Below are positions 18,377-32,200 of a stretch of DNA of 64,000 bases, piece by piece. The position numbers and the translations under genes are program-made. The DNA comes from Morinoia aosen. Its lineage: Eukaryota > Arthropoda > Malacostraca > Amphipoda > Talitridae. The notes beneath the pieces are model-generated. The model saw nothing but the letters and a program-made list of their open reading frames with translations. It was not told the DNA's origin and searched no databases. Within the stretch, counting starts at the first letter, position 1, and every line of letters begins with the position of its first letter. Where the stretch lies: contig CM059567.1 of NCBI GenBank assembly GCA_030386875.1, forward strand, positions 56,776,020 through 56,840,019. Direction: 5' to 3'.

Positions 18377-21230
18377 AAGAAATAAGCTCTCTCTCTGGTG
18401 TTCACAATTTCGTGATATAATTTAGCGTTACCCGAGTATGGAAGTGCTGTGATACATAATTTGTAGCAAAGTTCAATCTTGTCAATTGTGCGTGTTTTAT
18501 CAGAGGTGGTTTTCGTAGAGCTTCTTATACTTTCACGGTGATGGTTTCAGGTTTCTTTTGAACACCACCATTTTTAGTGGCCATCATGTGCTTATACATG
18601 AGCGACTACTTCAGATTTCCATCGCTCAACTAGGTTAATAGAATGAGTCCACTGAAATTAGTATAATTTTTATCTTATCTCTTATGTTTTTTGTGATCTT
18701 TATGGGTTCAAGTAAAATTGTCATAGTTGCAAGTTCAAGTCCTGGTCTTTACATATTATTTTCGGTTTTAATCGTTTGATCACACAACACATGTATTTTT
18801 TGAATGAATAATTCGTAAGTTTCCCAAGTATTCGGATATTTTTTTGGGTCAGAATAAGAGTTTCTCAGGGACGTCTTGAGCGGATCTTCAACTGTGCAAC
18901 TCAGAATTAAGGTTTGCTGCGAGCTTTGAACGGACTTCATTATTAAACAAGCTTCCTCATTGCTGTGTGTACATAGTGTTCTCGAGGTTCTGAAAGTAAT
19001 TCCTAGGTGGAGTATCTTGAATGCAAGTGTAAGTTGAGTAGAGTATAATTAATGAAACATGATTTTCTCTCATAGTATGGCTGTACATTGAACAGTGGTG
19101 AAAAGATAGGTTTAATGCATCATATAGGATCTGGTTCTTAAAGAAGTATGAATTGGACCCTGAGTCTAACCAGCGTGTCCTCTCATCAGAGCCTCCTTTT
19201 CTGTATACCAAGAACGGGGAGCCTTGCCGAGGTCAATGGCGTTGACTGGGTGCAATATTGAAGTAACTGATTATATTATCATGTGGGTGTCAAAAACCAA
19301 TGCACACTTCTATAGCCGCCAGGTTTTTTTCTTTGTTTAGAAGGGATTAACTTGAAAGAATATAGCTCCAGAATCCGTATTCAGGGACTTCTTTTACCAT
19401 ATTTTACAATTTTGTTGGAAATAATAGCCCTTAAATTTAACTAGAGACCTCTTTGCATGACTGGTCAGCAAGTAAATTTTGTAGCTAATTGCACAATTAT
19501 ATTTTAATTTGGAGGTAGGTTTCATCTCTGTGATTTGAATGCATTATTTTGAGTCTCGAAAATTCAACGGTATACTTTCTGGTAGACACTCGGAAATAAT
19601 GAGGAATAGTGTTTTTCTCGAGATTAGCTTCTAATCTGAGGGCTTTCTTCACTTTACAGGTCATGTGACCGAATGGTAGAGATTTGTGGACTGATTAAAA
19701 CAGTTTTTAAAAGGCATAGTTATCGTGAATTTCATTGGTGCACGTTTTTTTCTAAAGCATCTTGTTCTGGTTGAGCTCGTCGTGCGTTACATTCTCGCCA
19801 ATCAGAAATCTCATAATGGAAGTATATTATACGGAAGTATGTTTTTCGTTGTATTTAGAAGTGTCCTGAGTCGATAAAATCCTGAGTAAGCTGTAATGTT
19901 CGTCGATCAACTTCACGATTTCACATATGCAATTAAAAGCTGTAGCCTTCTTTTGGGTATTATACGAAGTTACGAACGCCTATAGGTTTTCGTCTTCTCC
20001 CTCTGATAAATTACTGTAATCTGTTGAATTTTATTTAATAAAATTTCCCTACCTCCGAGATGGCGTCTTATCAGCCTGTGATGATTTGCACTTAAATGTT
20101 TGTATTATCTTCTTCGGAATTCTATTTAGTTTTCTGTTCGGCGGCTGGTTCATCCGCTTATTAAGTTGTTTCCAAAAGAGAAGTTCTACAAATAAACATT
20201 TTCCCGAGACTGTTTTTGCCTTCTACTCTGAAGAAAAATTCGGCAAGTGTTGGTAGAGTTTCCAGAACTTTTGGTGTTGGTTACCTTAGCAATATCTGCA
20301 GGGACCGAACAAAGTAATTCAATGAGTTAAGGCTAACACGACTTTCCTTTCAAAAATCATTTCATTGTACAGGTATGAATTATAATAACCTTATCTTTAT
20401 CATGTTCCCGAAATGAAATCTTTATGACTTCGATTAACGTTGTGTAAACGAGGCCTCCGGTTCCATACGGCCGTTTCGCTGAACTTGACAAATATTTCCC
20501 CATAAAGGTCACCTTAATTGTACAGAAAATTTTTTAAGTCAATGATAAAACTGCCAATTCACGATATCGCTAGTGATCATCAGTGAAAAAAACGAAACGT
20601 GAAAAATTCAAGTTACAATTAAAAATGTCAATATCTTGCCCTCACGCTTGTCGCCATTGTTTAATTATAAACACGATAGCAATAGTGTTGTAACACTTTC
20701 AATATTAAGTTAAGTTGGATCTAAAGCGCCTATACATCAGATGATTTAGCGCAGAGCACTACGCCTGGAAACAAGCAGCGAAATATGAGTGAATTCCTTC
20801 AATTTCTTAGTGAAAGGAATTGAAAACGGAAAAAACGGCTGTACACTTAAGCAGGTGATTGTAAACACTCTAGCTTTTACCAATAATAGAACGAAAAAGA
20901 CTGATTATGGTAACAAATGGATTCCTGCAACCAGTAACACCGATTCAGTAGTAACTTAGTGCATTATAAGAGTTCTAAATCTTCGATGTACGCTGAAGGG
21001 ATTTGACTTTTAGGGTATATACTTAAGAGCGCAATTCGACGAATCTATAGGTCAAGAAGAGCATTCAAGTCCTCAAGGTTAAAAATAATCTTCGTCTGAG
21101 CATTTGCCTAGATTAAAAAATATACAAATAAATTAGCGATATTGAGCAGAACAATTACCCATGCCCTAATTTGAGGCATAAAATATAGGCACAATCTCGG
21201 TTTACACACGGTATGATTAGATGTTAAGTT

Positions 21231-21560
21231 AAGCCTCCCTAAACACAACAAAGGTATTCCAAAGGAGGATGACACCGCTTAGTACAGAGTTAAGGGAACG
21301 CGGAATCTTTGCACAAGGTACAGTGAAACAGCAAATTGAGAAAGAAGTTTCTGAAATAATGTAAAAATTGAAGAAGTAGTAAATACTGAAAAGCAGGACA
21401 ACAGTGAACCGTAATGAGATGGTCCATAACAAGACAAAAAAACCTACTCTATTTCAATAAAAGGAAGACCTACCAAACCATTAACTCGGGACCTCACATA
21501 TTCCCCTTGAGAGCGCCAATTCTCATCAATACAAGGTTTGTATCTTTCCGAGGGCATACG
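21231..21560 (-). repeat. Interspersed repeat family A copy
   Basis: Reads aagcctccctaaaca, agggaacgcggaatctttgc and gaacc...ccataac in the order of the family's reverse complement. Diverged but full-length. Confidence 0.7.
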
Positions 21561-22464
21561 TACATACTGTATGGGCCTACAATTAAATCTGAAGAATTCC
21601 TTGAACTAGACAACTGAATAGCTTACCTGCGCTCTTTCAGCGTAGCTACGAAGTGGCGTCTAGTTCATGACGAGGAAATTCCCCAATAAAAGAATGCATT
21701 CGCAACACCAAAAATTAAGCAGCACTACAGGCTGCCTTTCGTCCATCGACAACATCTATCCAATGAGGTAAAATTACCTACAAAGCTCCATACAGCAATA
21801 AAATAATGCATACAAAAATTATATACACACCTCGAAATATGTTTGGCTATCGAGTTACATTAGTGCATTGTTAAGTCTCATGCAGAGAACCATGACTGGC
21901 TATGGTAATGCAGAGACAAATTACATTTACACAGCACTGACAGTACAGTCCACTTCGCAAACATCTATGGACGTGTGAAACTCCATTCAAAAAATGTACA
22001 AAAATCCGTCCTGAAAAGTGCACAGCGAAACTGATTATTGATGGTGACTTATATGATTTGAAAAAGTTGGAATTAGACAGCTGATCAAACATTAAAATTT
22101 CTCACGCCCTGTAGAAACATGAAAATGTTCATCAGGATTGAAGATAAGCGGCCTACCAAAAGTCCTTATGATTTACGAAAAAAACTTACGAGGCCAAACT
22201 CGAGGTTACAAAAAAACATGTAATAATATTTAATAAAAACCTAGGTTGTACGAAAGCAAGATAGCAGTTGCAAAGCATTGCCTTGAGCTTCAACATATTT
22301 CGTGCAGCCGTGAGGCAGCACGCTAAAAGCTAACAGCAACGAACTTACTGAACACCTTCATTGCGGTACGACCCACCGGTGGGTCGTGCTCAAGTTATTC
22401 CAGCTGCAAATCAACCCGTAGATGGGTCGTTTCAATTTTTTAGTAATCCTTTTAAATAATGGTA

Positions 22465-22470
22465 TTTATT
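22465..22470 (-). promoter_or_regulatory. GCNA: Possible poly(A) signal for GCNA
   Basis: AATAAA on the minus strand about 510 bases past the GCNA stop. Position is plausible, but the hexamer is common in AT-rich DNA, so this is tentative. Confidence 0.3.
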
Positions 22471-22979
22471 TTACTCAGTTACTGTTTCCTATTTATATAA
22501 TGTTTAACAACTTTTGACTTCAAAGTTGAGTTGTATAATGAACTTGAGTTTAACCCATCACAGTCATTGTGTTAAGCTCACCATACCCGCATCTCATAAA
22601 TCCAAAAAATGGCTCGCGCACAAGTACAAGCACGTTGTCGTTTGAGCGATGTTCAACAATTAAAGAGCATCAGGCATGCCTTGGCAATTCCGAAATTACA
22701 CGCCCATGCTGTGGTACACATGTTAAGAATATTAAATTCTAATTTGCGACAGAGTTAGAATGGGGTAGCAACTCTCAACGCGTCCAGCCAGCAAAGCAAG
22801 AAAACATTCCACTAATTGAAAAAAGTTAACAAGTAAAAAGTATAAATACATTTCAATTGAGATATCTCCATTCTCCCGAACGAGAGCAATAATGCCTAAT
22901 AAATCTAGAAACTCGTTCACAATGCACAAGATCGTTAATAAATAAAACATGAAATCTGCCACCTTAAGAGCAAAAAACA

Positions 22980-23229
22980 TCAAGTTTTCATCATTCTAAA
23001 CTTCTCCCCTAGAACTTTCATGATATCAGAATGCTTGAGATCAGAATTCTTCTTCATGGAGCCGTAATTTTCCTTCACATAGAGAGCAAAAGGTCCGGGA
23101 GTTCTGGGAGTGCCAGCACCAGCGCCAGCTGTCTCGGCTCGTCTGTTTGTAGGCAGAAGCTCAAAGTTACCGTGGCACTTGCCGCAAACTTTACGTTCCG
23201 TGTCCAGGCTTTTCGAGTGACGGCCGATA
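22980..23229 (-). CDS. GCNA: GCNA terminal coding exon (zinc ribbon end, HMG-like tail)
   Basis: The acceptor is ctcccacag at 23231-23230. AG plus T gives Ser, then IGRHSKSLDTERKVCGKC completes the zinc ribbon. After a Gly/Ala linker, TPRTPGPFALYVKENYGSMK begins an HMG-box-like segment, ending at TGA 22982-22980. This matches the family's conserved C-terminus in order and spacing. Confidence 0.92.
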
Positions 23230-26200
23230 CTGTGGGAGATTAAATTAGATTATTGGTTAGTTTAAACCTCCCTTACCCCTTCAAAAAAAAGTGTATCGAA
23301 GAGAGGAAGGCACCATTAAGCATGGAGATTAGGGAATGCAGAATCTATGAAGAAGGGGCATAGTAACAGTAAGTTGGGAAAGAAGTTCATGAAACAATGT
23401 AAAAGTTAAAGAAGAAAGTAGTAGGTGCTGAATAACAGGGCAGCAGTGAACCGAAAAAAGGTGGTCCTTAACATAACAAAAACATTTTATTTCAACAAAG
23501 AAGAAAGCCTACCTAACCCTCAGCTCGGGCCCTCGCATATTTTCCCCCTGGGAGCGCTAATTCCCATAGATACAATAATTCTATCCCCTGAGGGGTCGAT
23601 ACTGTTAAATTTTAGTAACAAGCTCGGTACTACAAATTAAGGTAAAACCGAGTGAGTGGTTTATGAGGAATTAAAAAGTTATAGGGTATTTGTATAGGAG
23701 AAATTTTGTATGGTATAGATTTACAATTCCATTGATATTATTTTCGTGAATAGTAGCGTCAACTTAGCGCAAAATAGAGTTGAACGTTAGTAATAATCCA
23801 AATGAAACTGTGAAATCATGACACCATACTTGTGCAAAGGCGTCGTTTAGAGTCGTTTTGGGTTAAAATTAATATACTGGTGCAAAATCTTGTGCAGGAG
23901 AATTGACTGTCAACACCAAAATATTTTTGTTATTTTCTATTTCAGAACGCGATCTTGAAGACATTATGTACATCACCTACGAATGATAAATGCTGTGTAC
24001 TGATGAGTTCGAGTGCGGTAACATTTCTTGTCAACACACCTCCATTGTTCATGAGTAATTACTACAAATTATCGCCATACTCAGTATGAGAAGCTACAAT
24101 CGAAACATATATTCCCATCAAAGTAGCGAAGAAAGAATGAACATCCTAGAGAAAATTGCAATAGTCAAAGCTAAAATAGGTCAACCAACTGTCCCGCACT
24201 TGTCTCGTATATAACTTGCTCTTTTGGAACAGGAAAACTGGTTAAATTTAGGAATCCAGCACTGCATAATAAGTCGGCACTGTGCACCCTGTAATAGCAC
24301 CCATCTTTTATTTGAAATGCTTGGGTTATATTACAAGTTAGTTCAGGCCTCTTCAACTACAACAAAGGTTTTCTTAAAGGACGAAAAAGAAAAAAATCAT
24401 TGAGTATGAGATGAAGAAAATCTATGCACAAGGCATGTTTTCACAGCATGTGCATACAAACAAAATTGGCAGAATTTAATGAACAAAAAAAAAAATGTAG
24501 GAGTAATACATGTATAAAAAAGGCTAGATGTGAACCGTAAAAGACGGTAATGAAAAAACCTCACATATTTCATGAAAAATTAAGGCCTACCAGGTCTTCA
24601 GTTTGAGAACTCACGTTTCCCATATCCCCAAGGAGCGTCAATTCCTATCAACGCAATGATTGTGTCCCTCTGAAATGATTGGCATTAGATAATACGAGTT
24701 ATTTAAAGCCTCCCTGACCTCATAAATTGTACTCCAGTGAGACGATGGAATAAGGCAACCTTTAGTCAAACATCAAGGGAACAGGGAATCTATGCACAAG
24801 GTGTCCTTTCCCCTCCCCCCCTCTGACAACCGAAACAGTAATATTGAAAGAAGTTATGAAAAAACATAGAAATCGAATAAGAGGCCTTCTGAAAAAGGTA
24901 AGCTCGGAAAAGGTATTCTACAACAAACCAAGAAAACATTCTTTTTCAACAAAAGAAACACCTCCTTAACCTTCAGAGCTTGGGACGATGACATAAATCA
25001 GCATACATAATATATGGATGGTAAGGACAATGATTTACATAATAACGATGGATCTAAAGACTTAGACATCACCTGTAGCCACACTTGGTGCACTGGTATG
25101 TGAACTTGCAGGATATTTCGTAGTTGTGACAGCGGCTGATGTTCGGCAGCTCAGGGAATGTGCTCACTGCTCTGCTTGCCCTGCAACGTACATTGGAATA
25201 TAGATTAGTTTCAGCCTTGCTAGCCACGGGGGTGACTTTAAGAGAGGAAAGATGTAGGTACCATTGAGCATAGAGGAAAGGGAATCCGGAATCTTAGCAC
25301 AAGGTGAGTTTTCATGTGAAATCCCAGCCGCATAGACACAGTAAGTTGAGAATGAAGATTAGAAAACAAAATAAGTTCAAAAGTTAAAGTTATTAAAAAA
25401 CAGGACATCAGTGAATGAAAAAAAAAAAAGATGATCCTTAACAAAATATTAACGTTTTATTTCATTTCAACAACAAGGCTTAATTAACTCAGCTCAAGAC
25501 CTCACATTCTCCCCTGGGAGTGCTATTTCCCATAGCCTACTATAGTCGCATCGTCTTGAAGGATGCCCAGCAGTGAAATAATATCTTAAAACTCAGCCAC
25601 ATTAGGTTCTTAGATCGACCACATACACGTTCTTTCCATTTCTTTTGCCACCATAGAGTTGTATAGTGATGTACCGATGTATCGGTATCGGCAAAATCCG
25701 GCCGATACTTTACCGATACTTTCCAAAAATACGTATTTTATCATTCAAATGAAGGTCATAAATCATGAAAGTAAAAGTATTTAACCTAATAATACCCGTT
25801 GCGTGTTTATTTATATATTTATTTGGTGTCCGCGTTGTGTGAGTTTGCGGTATCATGGATACCGAATTCCTCAGTGTAACATTAAAAGATGGCGTTTCCA
25901 TGCATTTGAATATTTGACATTTTATCAGGATAGGTTTTGTTAGGATAGGATAGGTTAGCTTAGATTAGGATAGGCTAGGTTAGCACAGGTTAGGTAATAC
26001 TGTCAGAATTTTTTCTCAGGTCCGCCTAGCTTAACGATGACATTGTCTATGGAATCTCCGCGGGTCCTGCTACTATCTAATAATACCCTTGGTTTATTTG
26101 GAGTCCGCTTCTTCCATTTTCTTTGTCACGCTCACGAGGAGAGTTATAGTGACCGTATCTGTGATACGAGTTTCACCAGTGCGTAAGAACAAGAATATTT

Positions 26201-29200
26201 TTCATCACGAGCGCTGTTAGGATGAATACATTCGTTGGGCATCACATTTGGAAAATTTGTTCAAGAAAGTTAATGAGTCCCGTTATTTTTGACGGGCTGT
26301 GCGTACTTGTAATCAAATGAAGAGCCGATTCATACCTAGTAAATTAGATAGCTAGCTGTTGAATTATAGCGTTCAATAAGGCCCGCTAACTGAATTCACT
26401 ACTTTGAATTCCCGATGAGTCACGGTTATAACTGAAAGCTATGTAAAATGAATAGTTAAACCCTGTAGCTACATAAAATTTTTATACTTTTACGACTAAA
26501 CCTTTATAGTTTGACCTAGTGTCCATATCTTGAAGTATGTGACAGGTTAACAAAAACCAAACCAATTTAATAAAGTTGAAGGTGCATTTGAAAGTTTTTG
26601 TGAATTTAATATAGAAATTGCCGAAAATTCTATTTTAATTTAGCTTGTAAATCGCCAAATATTACGAAGCTAATAATTTATTTTAACTTAACATGCATAT
26701 CACCGTTCATTACGAATCTTGCATTTTTCTTCCATGTTAAGATGTTTGAACAATTCACAAACACTCTTATAGTTCAATACATCTGAACGGGTCAGTTGAT
26801 TGCTTTCATCGCAACTTGATGAATTTAAAAACGAGGAAAATTCCAATGAACCTAATTATATTTACTAGGAATACGTTTCGGAGTCCAGCTCCATCATCAG
26901 TTCGTAAAATTAAAATTCATTACGACTACAATAAAAGAAAAAAGAAAATTTTGGATAGTCATTAAAGAAAATCACGAAAACAAAAAAAAATCAAAACATG
27001 TCCCAGAGAAAGTAAAATCGACATGATCTACTTCCAATTTACGATGGGTAGGAACTGTCAGAATTGTTGAGGGCCAGTTTTCGTTTAAAAATATGTAGCG
27101 ACTCTGAAATTCTGAGGTCACATGTAGTTGAAGCCGAATCTAAGATTTGAAGCCCGCAGAGGATATCGGTTCGTTGCATTTTACTGCGTGATTACGTACG
27201 AATTGTGCGAATTCATTCCCCGTGCGGTAGCTTCAACCCCGATGTTCGGCCATCCTGATATAAGAATTTTGTGCCGTAATGCCGACGTACGATGATGTGC
27301 ACTGCACACAACTGTAAGAATAAATCAGAAAGGCTCTTTCTCCATCAAAAGCGTATCCTTGTACCGGAATTGTATAATTTTATGGTTGCTTCATTTTTCC
27401 GGTACAAGGATACGCTTCCGATGGAGATGCGAACCTCGATCTCTGATTTATTTTTAACAGTTATACAGTTGTGTGCAGTGCACATCATCGTACGTCGGCA
27501 TGACGTCACGAAATTTTTATAACAGAATGGTCGAACATTGGGGTCGAAGCATCCGCGCGGGGAACTAATTAGCTTACTCCTCGCACTCCGCAGTACGTAA
27601 TCGCGCAGTAAAATGCAACTAAATCTTAGATTCGGCTTCAACTGCATGTGACCTCAGAATTTTAGAGTCGCTACATATTTTTAAACTAAAACCGTCCCTC
27701 AACAATTCTGATAGTTCCTACCCATAACAAATTGTAACTAAATAGTAATGTTGTCGATTTTAGTTTTTCTGGGACATGTTTTAATTTTATTTTTATTTTC
27801 TTGATTTCCTTTAATGACTGTATCCAACATTTTGCTCTATCTTTTAATGCAGACATAATGATTTGTAAATTTACGAACTGATGATGGATCTGGACTCCGA
27901 AACGTATTCCTAATAAATATGATCAAGTTCCTTGAATTGTCGTTTTTAAATTCTTCATCTTATACGAGGCCTGTCTAAAAAGTATCCGACCTTTGGCCAG
28001 AAAAAATACTTCAACAACCTGACGGGGTTGGGACCCTAATCCCCTTCAAAGTATGCCCCTTGTGCTTGCACACACTTAGCCCACCGATCCTTCCACTGCT
28101 GGAAACACCTCTGGTAGTTTTTTTTTAGAATGGTGTTCAGCTCCATCGTCGCATTGCCTGTTTGACTCCTTCGATGCTGACTGTTTTCTTTGATGTCCGT
28201 GGAATTGTGCATCACGAATACGCACCGGAAGGACAAACAGTGACAAAGGAGTACTATCAGGATGTTCTCCGGCGACTTCGTGATGCAGTTCGGCGCAAAA
28301 GACCAGACATGTGGACTGCGAACAACTGGCACTTGCATCACGACAACGCGCCCGCACATTCATCCCATTTGATCCGCAATTTCTTGGCCAAACATGGAAT
28401 TACGACCGTTCGCCAACCTCCCTACTCTCCAGACCTGGCTCCTTGCGACTTCTGGTTGTTTCCAAAATTGAAGACACCACTGAAAGGATCCCGTTTTGAG
28501 AGTAGAGAAGAGATAATGCGGAACGCGACGACAGAGCTGAACACCATTCCAAAAGAAGACTTCCAGAGGTGTTTCCGGCAGTGGAAGGATCGGTGGGCTA
28601 AGTGTGTGGAAGCACAAGGAGCCTACTTTGAAGGGGATTAGGGTCCCAACCCCGTCAGGTTGTTGAAGTATTTTTTCTGGCCAAAGGTCGGATACTTTTT
28701 CGACAGGCCTCGTAGATGGTTGCGTGTTTGCGGATATTTTCGGTTTCGGGGCTTACCGAATTTTAATATTTTCTTTCGCCAAAGTATGTACTCGTATTTG
28801 GTGTGAATAACACGAAGATGACAATCCTTTTTTGGAGAAACTATTGTTTTGGTCCACTTTTGGAGCCAGTTGCTATTATAGCTAGTCTACTTTACGCTGC
28901 AATACGATTATAAACACATATCTATTGAATGGATTTCATTTTGTTGTTTTTCTCAACAATATAGTTAACATAGCAAGAGCATTTTATTTTTCACAATCGG
29001 AAACTTTTTTGTCAATATTTTTGTATTATTAGATATATAAGGAAATAATTTTATTATAACTCCCATGTAGGAGTTATAATGGTTTTATTTTAATACAAGT
29101 GTGCACGGCCCGCCAAAAATGGGATTAAATACTTTTCATGAACGAATTTTCAAGATGCAGATGATAAACATATACAGTATATCCATCCTAACAGTACCCG

Positions 29201-32200
29201 TGATGAAAAATATTTTTCGCACCGTTGAAACTCGTATCACAGATACGGCCATTATAACTATCCTTATGAGCGTGAGTGACAGAGAAATGGAAGAAACAGA
29301 CACCAAACAAATAAACCAATGGCAAGGGTATTATTAGGTAGCAGCATGACCCATGGAAATGCCGAGGACAATGTCATCGTTAAGCTAGATGGACCCATGG
29401 AAAAATTCCGTCAACATTATCTAACTTATGCTATCCTAATTCTATGTCTTGACTCGCACCGCCGCAAAGCACGTTCACGACGCGAAGGCCTAGCGATCGT
29501 CATTACATGGTAGCAACTGCGGTTCTTGTAGACCCTACACCACTAATGCGTTTTCCACTGTTGCCAATACGTAGAACGGAAAGTTGGGTAGGTTTAAAAT
29601 GTTTATGCCGAATACATATGCACAAGAACACACAAAGCTCTCTTGACTCGGAGTTCCCCTCCGGTGACAAATCACCATTACTTAAAAATGATTACTTCGG
29701 GCACAGCTATTCACCAAATTACTATATTTAATTAAATGTCTTTTAATTATTCAATATGGCCTGAAAGCTGCACAAAAGCGACATGGTTAGGAAAATGCGC
29801 AAATTACGGCGATCACAACAACCTATCCAATACTACTAACCTATCCTGATAAAATTTCAAACATATCATTGCATGTACAGACGATCTTTCAATGTTACAC
29901 TGAGGAATTCTGTCTCCGTGATACCGCAAACTCAGACATCCTATGTTTCTCAAGAAGCGGACACCGAACTAATACATAAACTAACATACAACTGGTATTA
30001 TTAGGTTAGATGATTGTAAAAGTATCGGTATAGGTAGTAGTATCGGTCAAAGTATCGGTATTTTCAAGTATCGGAGTATCGGTATCGGTCAAAAAATGGG
30101 TATTGGTATCGGCCAAAAAATGGTATCGGTACATCACTAAAGTTGTAATTTGTGTGAATGCATACAGATTAAATATTAGCTCATGAAAACAACTGAAAGC
30201 GTCCGATTCTTAGAGTACCTTAAATTTTATGCACGTCCAAAAAATACTGTGTAGGAAAGTTCTTCATTCAAGTCGATAGTATTTAAACTCATGAATAGGG
30301 CAATGAGCACTTTCAGGTTAAAAAAATAACTAAAACAAGTCATAAATTTCACAACTTCTAGTGCTTAAGTCTTCATTTTTTACAGGCAGTAACTAAAATG
30401 ACCAACAAATATTTTGTTCTACATATATAAATCAAAATTGCGTTCCAAAGTGCAGAGCGTATCTGAACACCTGGTTTGATTAAAACAGCATGGAAAGTGT
30501 GTGTGATTACTATCACCATAGCAGTTTACTAAAACCACTAAAGTAGTCCATTACAACCACTATAATAGTTCATTAAACGTCTGAAGTAGTTCATTACAAA
30601 CACTATAGTAGTAGATTCACATATTCAAACTAGCTGTAATTTTGAAGCTTGATGAAGGAGCCAAATTTTGTGAACAATTTCATCTGATAATGACAGCCGA
30701 ATTCGAGACTTAACACTACGACACAAGAACCTTAAAACTAGGACCCAGAGATACACTTAGAAATTAAATTGTTTAATTCATGACATTTTATAATAGTAAC
30801 TTATATGAGTAACTCAACACAACGCTCATGTCTAAATATTGATTCAAATATAACTTACTCAACAACAAAAACATTTATTAAGATATAGAAAACATACATT
30901 TACATTGAACATTGGAATACACTCCAGTCACACAGAATTATACAACTCCGTGATTTCATGCCCGGATGTTAAACTGCGACACTTCATCTCACTCACCAAG
31001 ATTTCCAGAGAGGTCCATGTCCATCTTTGTAGCCTGATATGACCCAGGCTGCTGCATGGCACAGCTCATGGATGAGGGTGTCTCTCAGCCGCTCGGGGTT
31101 GTCCACTACTTTGATGGACAATTCAATCCTTGCACACCGACCACTGGGCATGGAACGATCTATTTGGTAGTAACAAAATCCTGCCGTCTTTGTCATACGA
31201 ACATTCCAGGTAATTTTCAGGGCTTGAGGTAACTTGTTATCGAATACTTGCTCATTGAATACTTTAAAAAGTTCATCAGTTAATTGCTCCTTGTTTTTGG
31301 CAAAATTCTTCTTGTAAGCAAGAGCATCAGGGTGCAGTCTTAGGTTATCTGAATTAGTAGATAGGGATGCTAAGAAAGATAACGAAGGAGTTCCAAATTT
31401 GGAACCAAAGTTATTCTGATTGTTTTTCTTTCTAACAGGAATGTCTGTTTTTGGGCAAACTTTTGCAGCCTTTTTTTCTTTGATAGGCTGAGGAGTTTTG
31501 CACACAATTGGCGAAGACAATAATTGTACATCGTCCACATCAGAATCTGATAAATGAACTATGTTTGTTGATGGTTTAGGTAATCCAAGAGACTTCAAAG
31601 TGGGAAGAGAATTATTGGTATCAGACAAGGTCACCTTTTTCAAGTTTTTATTCACAATTTGCTTTTCATATACTTGTTTCGTCTTCTTATTGTTGTTCTC
31701 ACCCAAAAACTCACTAACACTGTTTGTGTCATTACGATTAATTTTTCTCACAATTGAACTGCCGAGTGGAACAAGTCTGTAGTTGATTTCTTCACCTGAA
31801 CTTTCATCATCTGTTATGAAGTTTAAAAGACATTCTTCATTTTTATTAGTTCTTGCTGGGGGATTTTGAGGCTTCCTCCACTTCGAAAGGTAATCACTTA
31901 GTTCATCACTGTCACTGGACTCGTCCACTACATTCTTTTCATGAACAGACGAAGTGGATTTAGGGAACTTCCGGGCTCGACTGGGAGAGTTAGAAGAAAG
32001 CAATTGAATTTCATCAGCATCTGATCCTTCACTCGAAATAATTTGAAGAGGAGGAGACTCAAACAATTTCTTTGAAATAGAACTAGTCTTACTGTTCTTT
32101 TTTTTCTTCCTTTCAGTAACAAAAGGATTTTTAGAAACGCCATCTTGTTTACATCTACGTTCATTTCCATCATCATTGGATTCACCAGAATAAGAAGTTG

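Larger units (their letters stand above)
18377..22979. other. Convergent intergenic region
   Basis: Holds the 3' ends of ubinuclein (+) and GCNA (-). One family A copy is listed separately, and a perfect 20-bp palindrome, acgacccaccggtgggtcgt, lies at 22368-22387. I found no further gene; all open frames are short and without recognisable domains. Confidence 0.5.
25664..30139. mobile_element. 4.5-kb hAT-like non-autonomous foldback with nested insertions
   Basis: Terminal inverted repeats begin TAGTGATGTACCGAT at 25664 and, inverted, end at 30139. Both ends carry subterminal tatcggtatcgg repeats. Flanks gagttgta (25656-25663) and aagttgta (30140-30147) match in 7 of 8 bases, fitting the 8-bp duplication of hAT elements. 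The arms (about 25664-26440 and 29020-30139) are long inverted repeats of each other. No transposase is present. The centre holds a second hairpin (26817-27957) and a mariner palindrome (27965-28712). Located in GCNA intron 2. Confidence 0.82.

Noticed and set aside
22368-22387. Perfect 20-bp palindrome as an operator or insertion end
   Set aside because: Isolated, with no flanking duplication or gene relationship. Recorded but not interpreted.
25928-26010. TTAGG-like motifs suggesting telomeric sequence
   Set aside because: Degenerate, short and part of the hAT-like foldback arm (mirrored near 29820-29850). Not a telomere.
27292-27647. Open frames of 76 and 100 residues
   Set aside because: They lie within the arms of the hairpin element and mirror each other. 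No domain.
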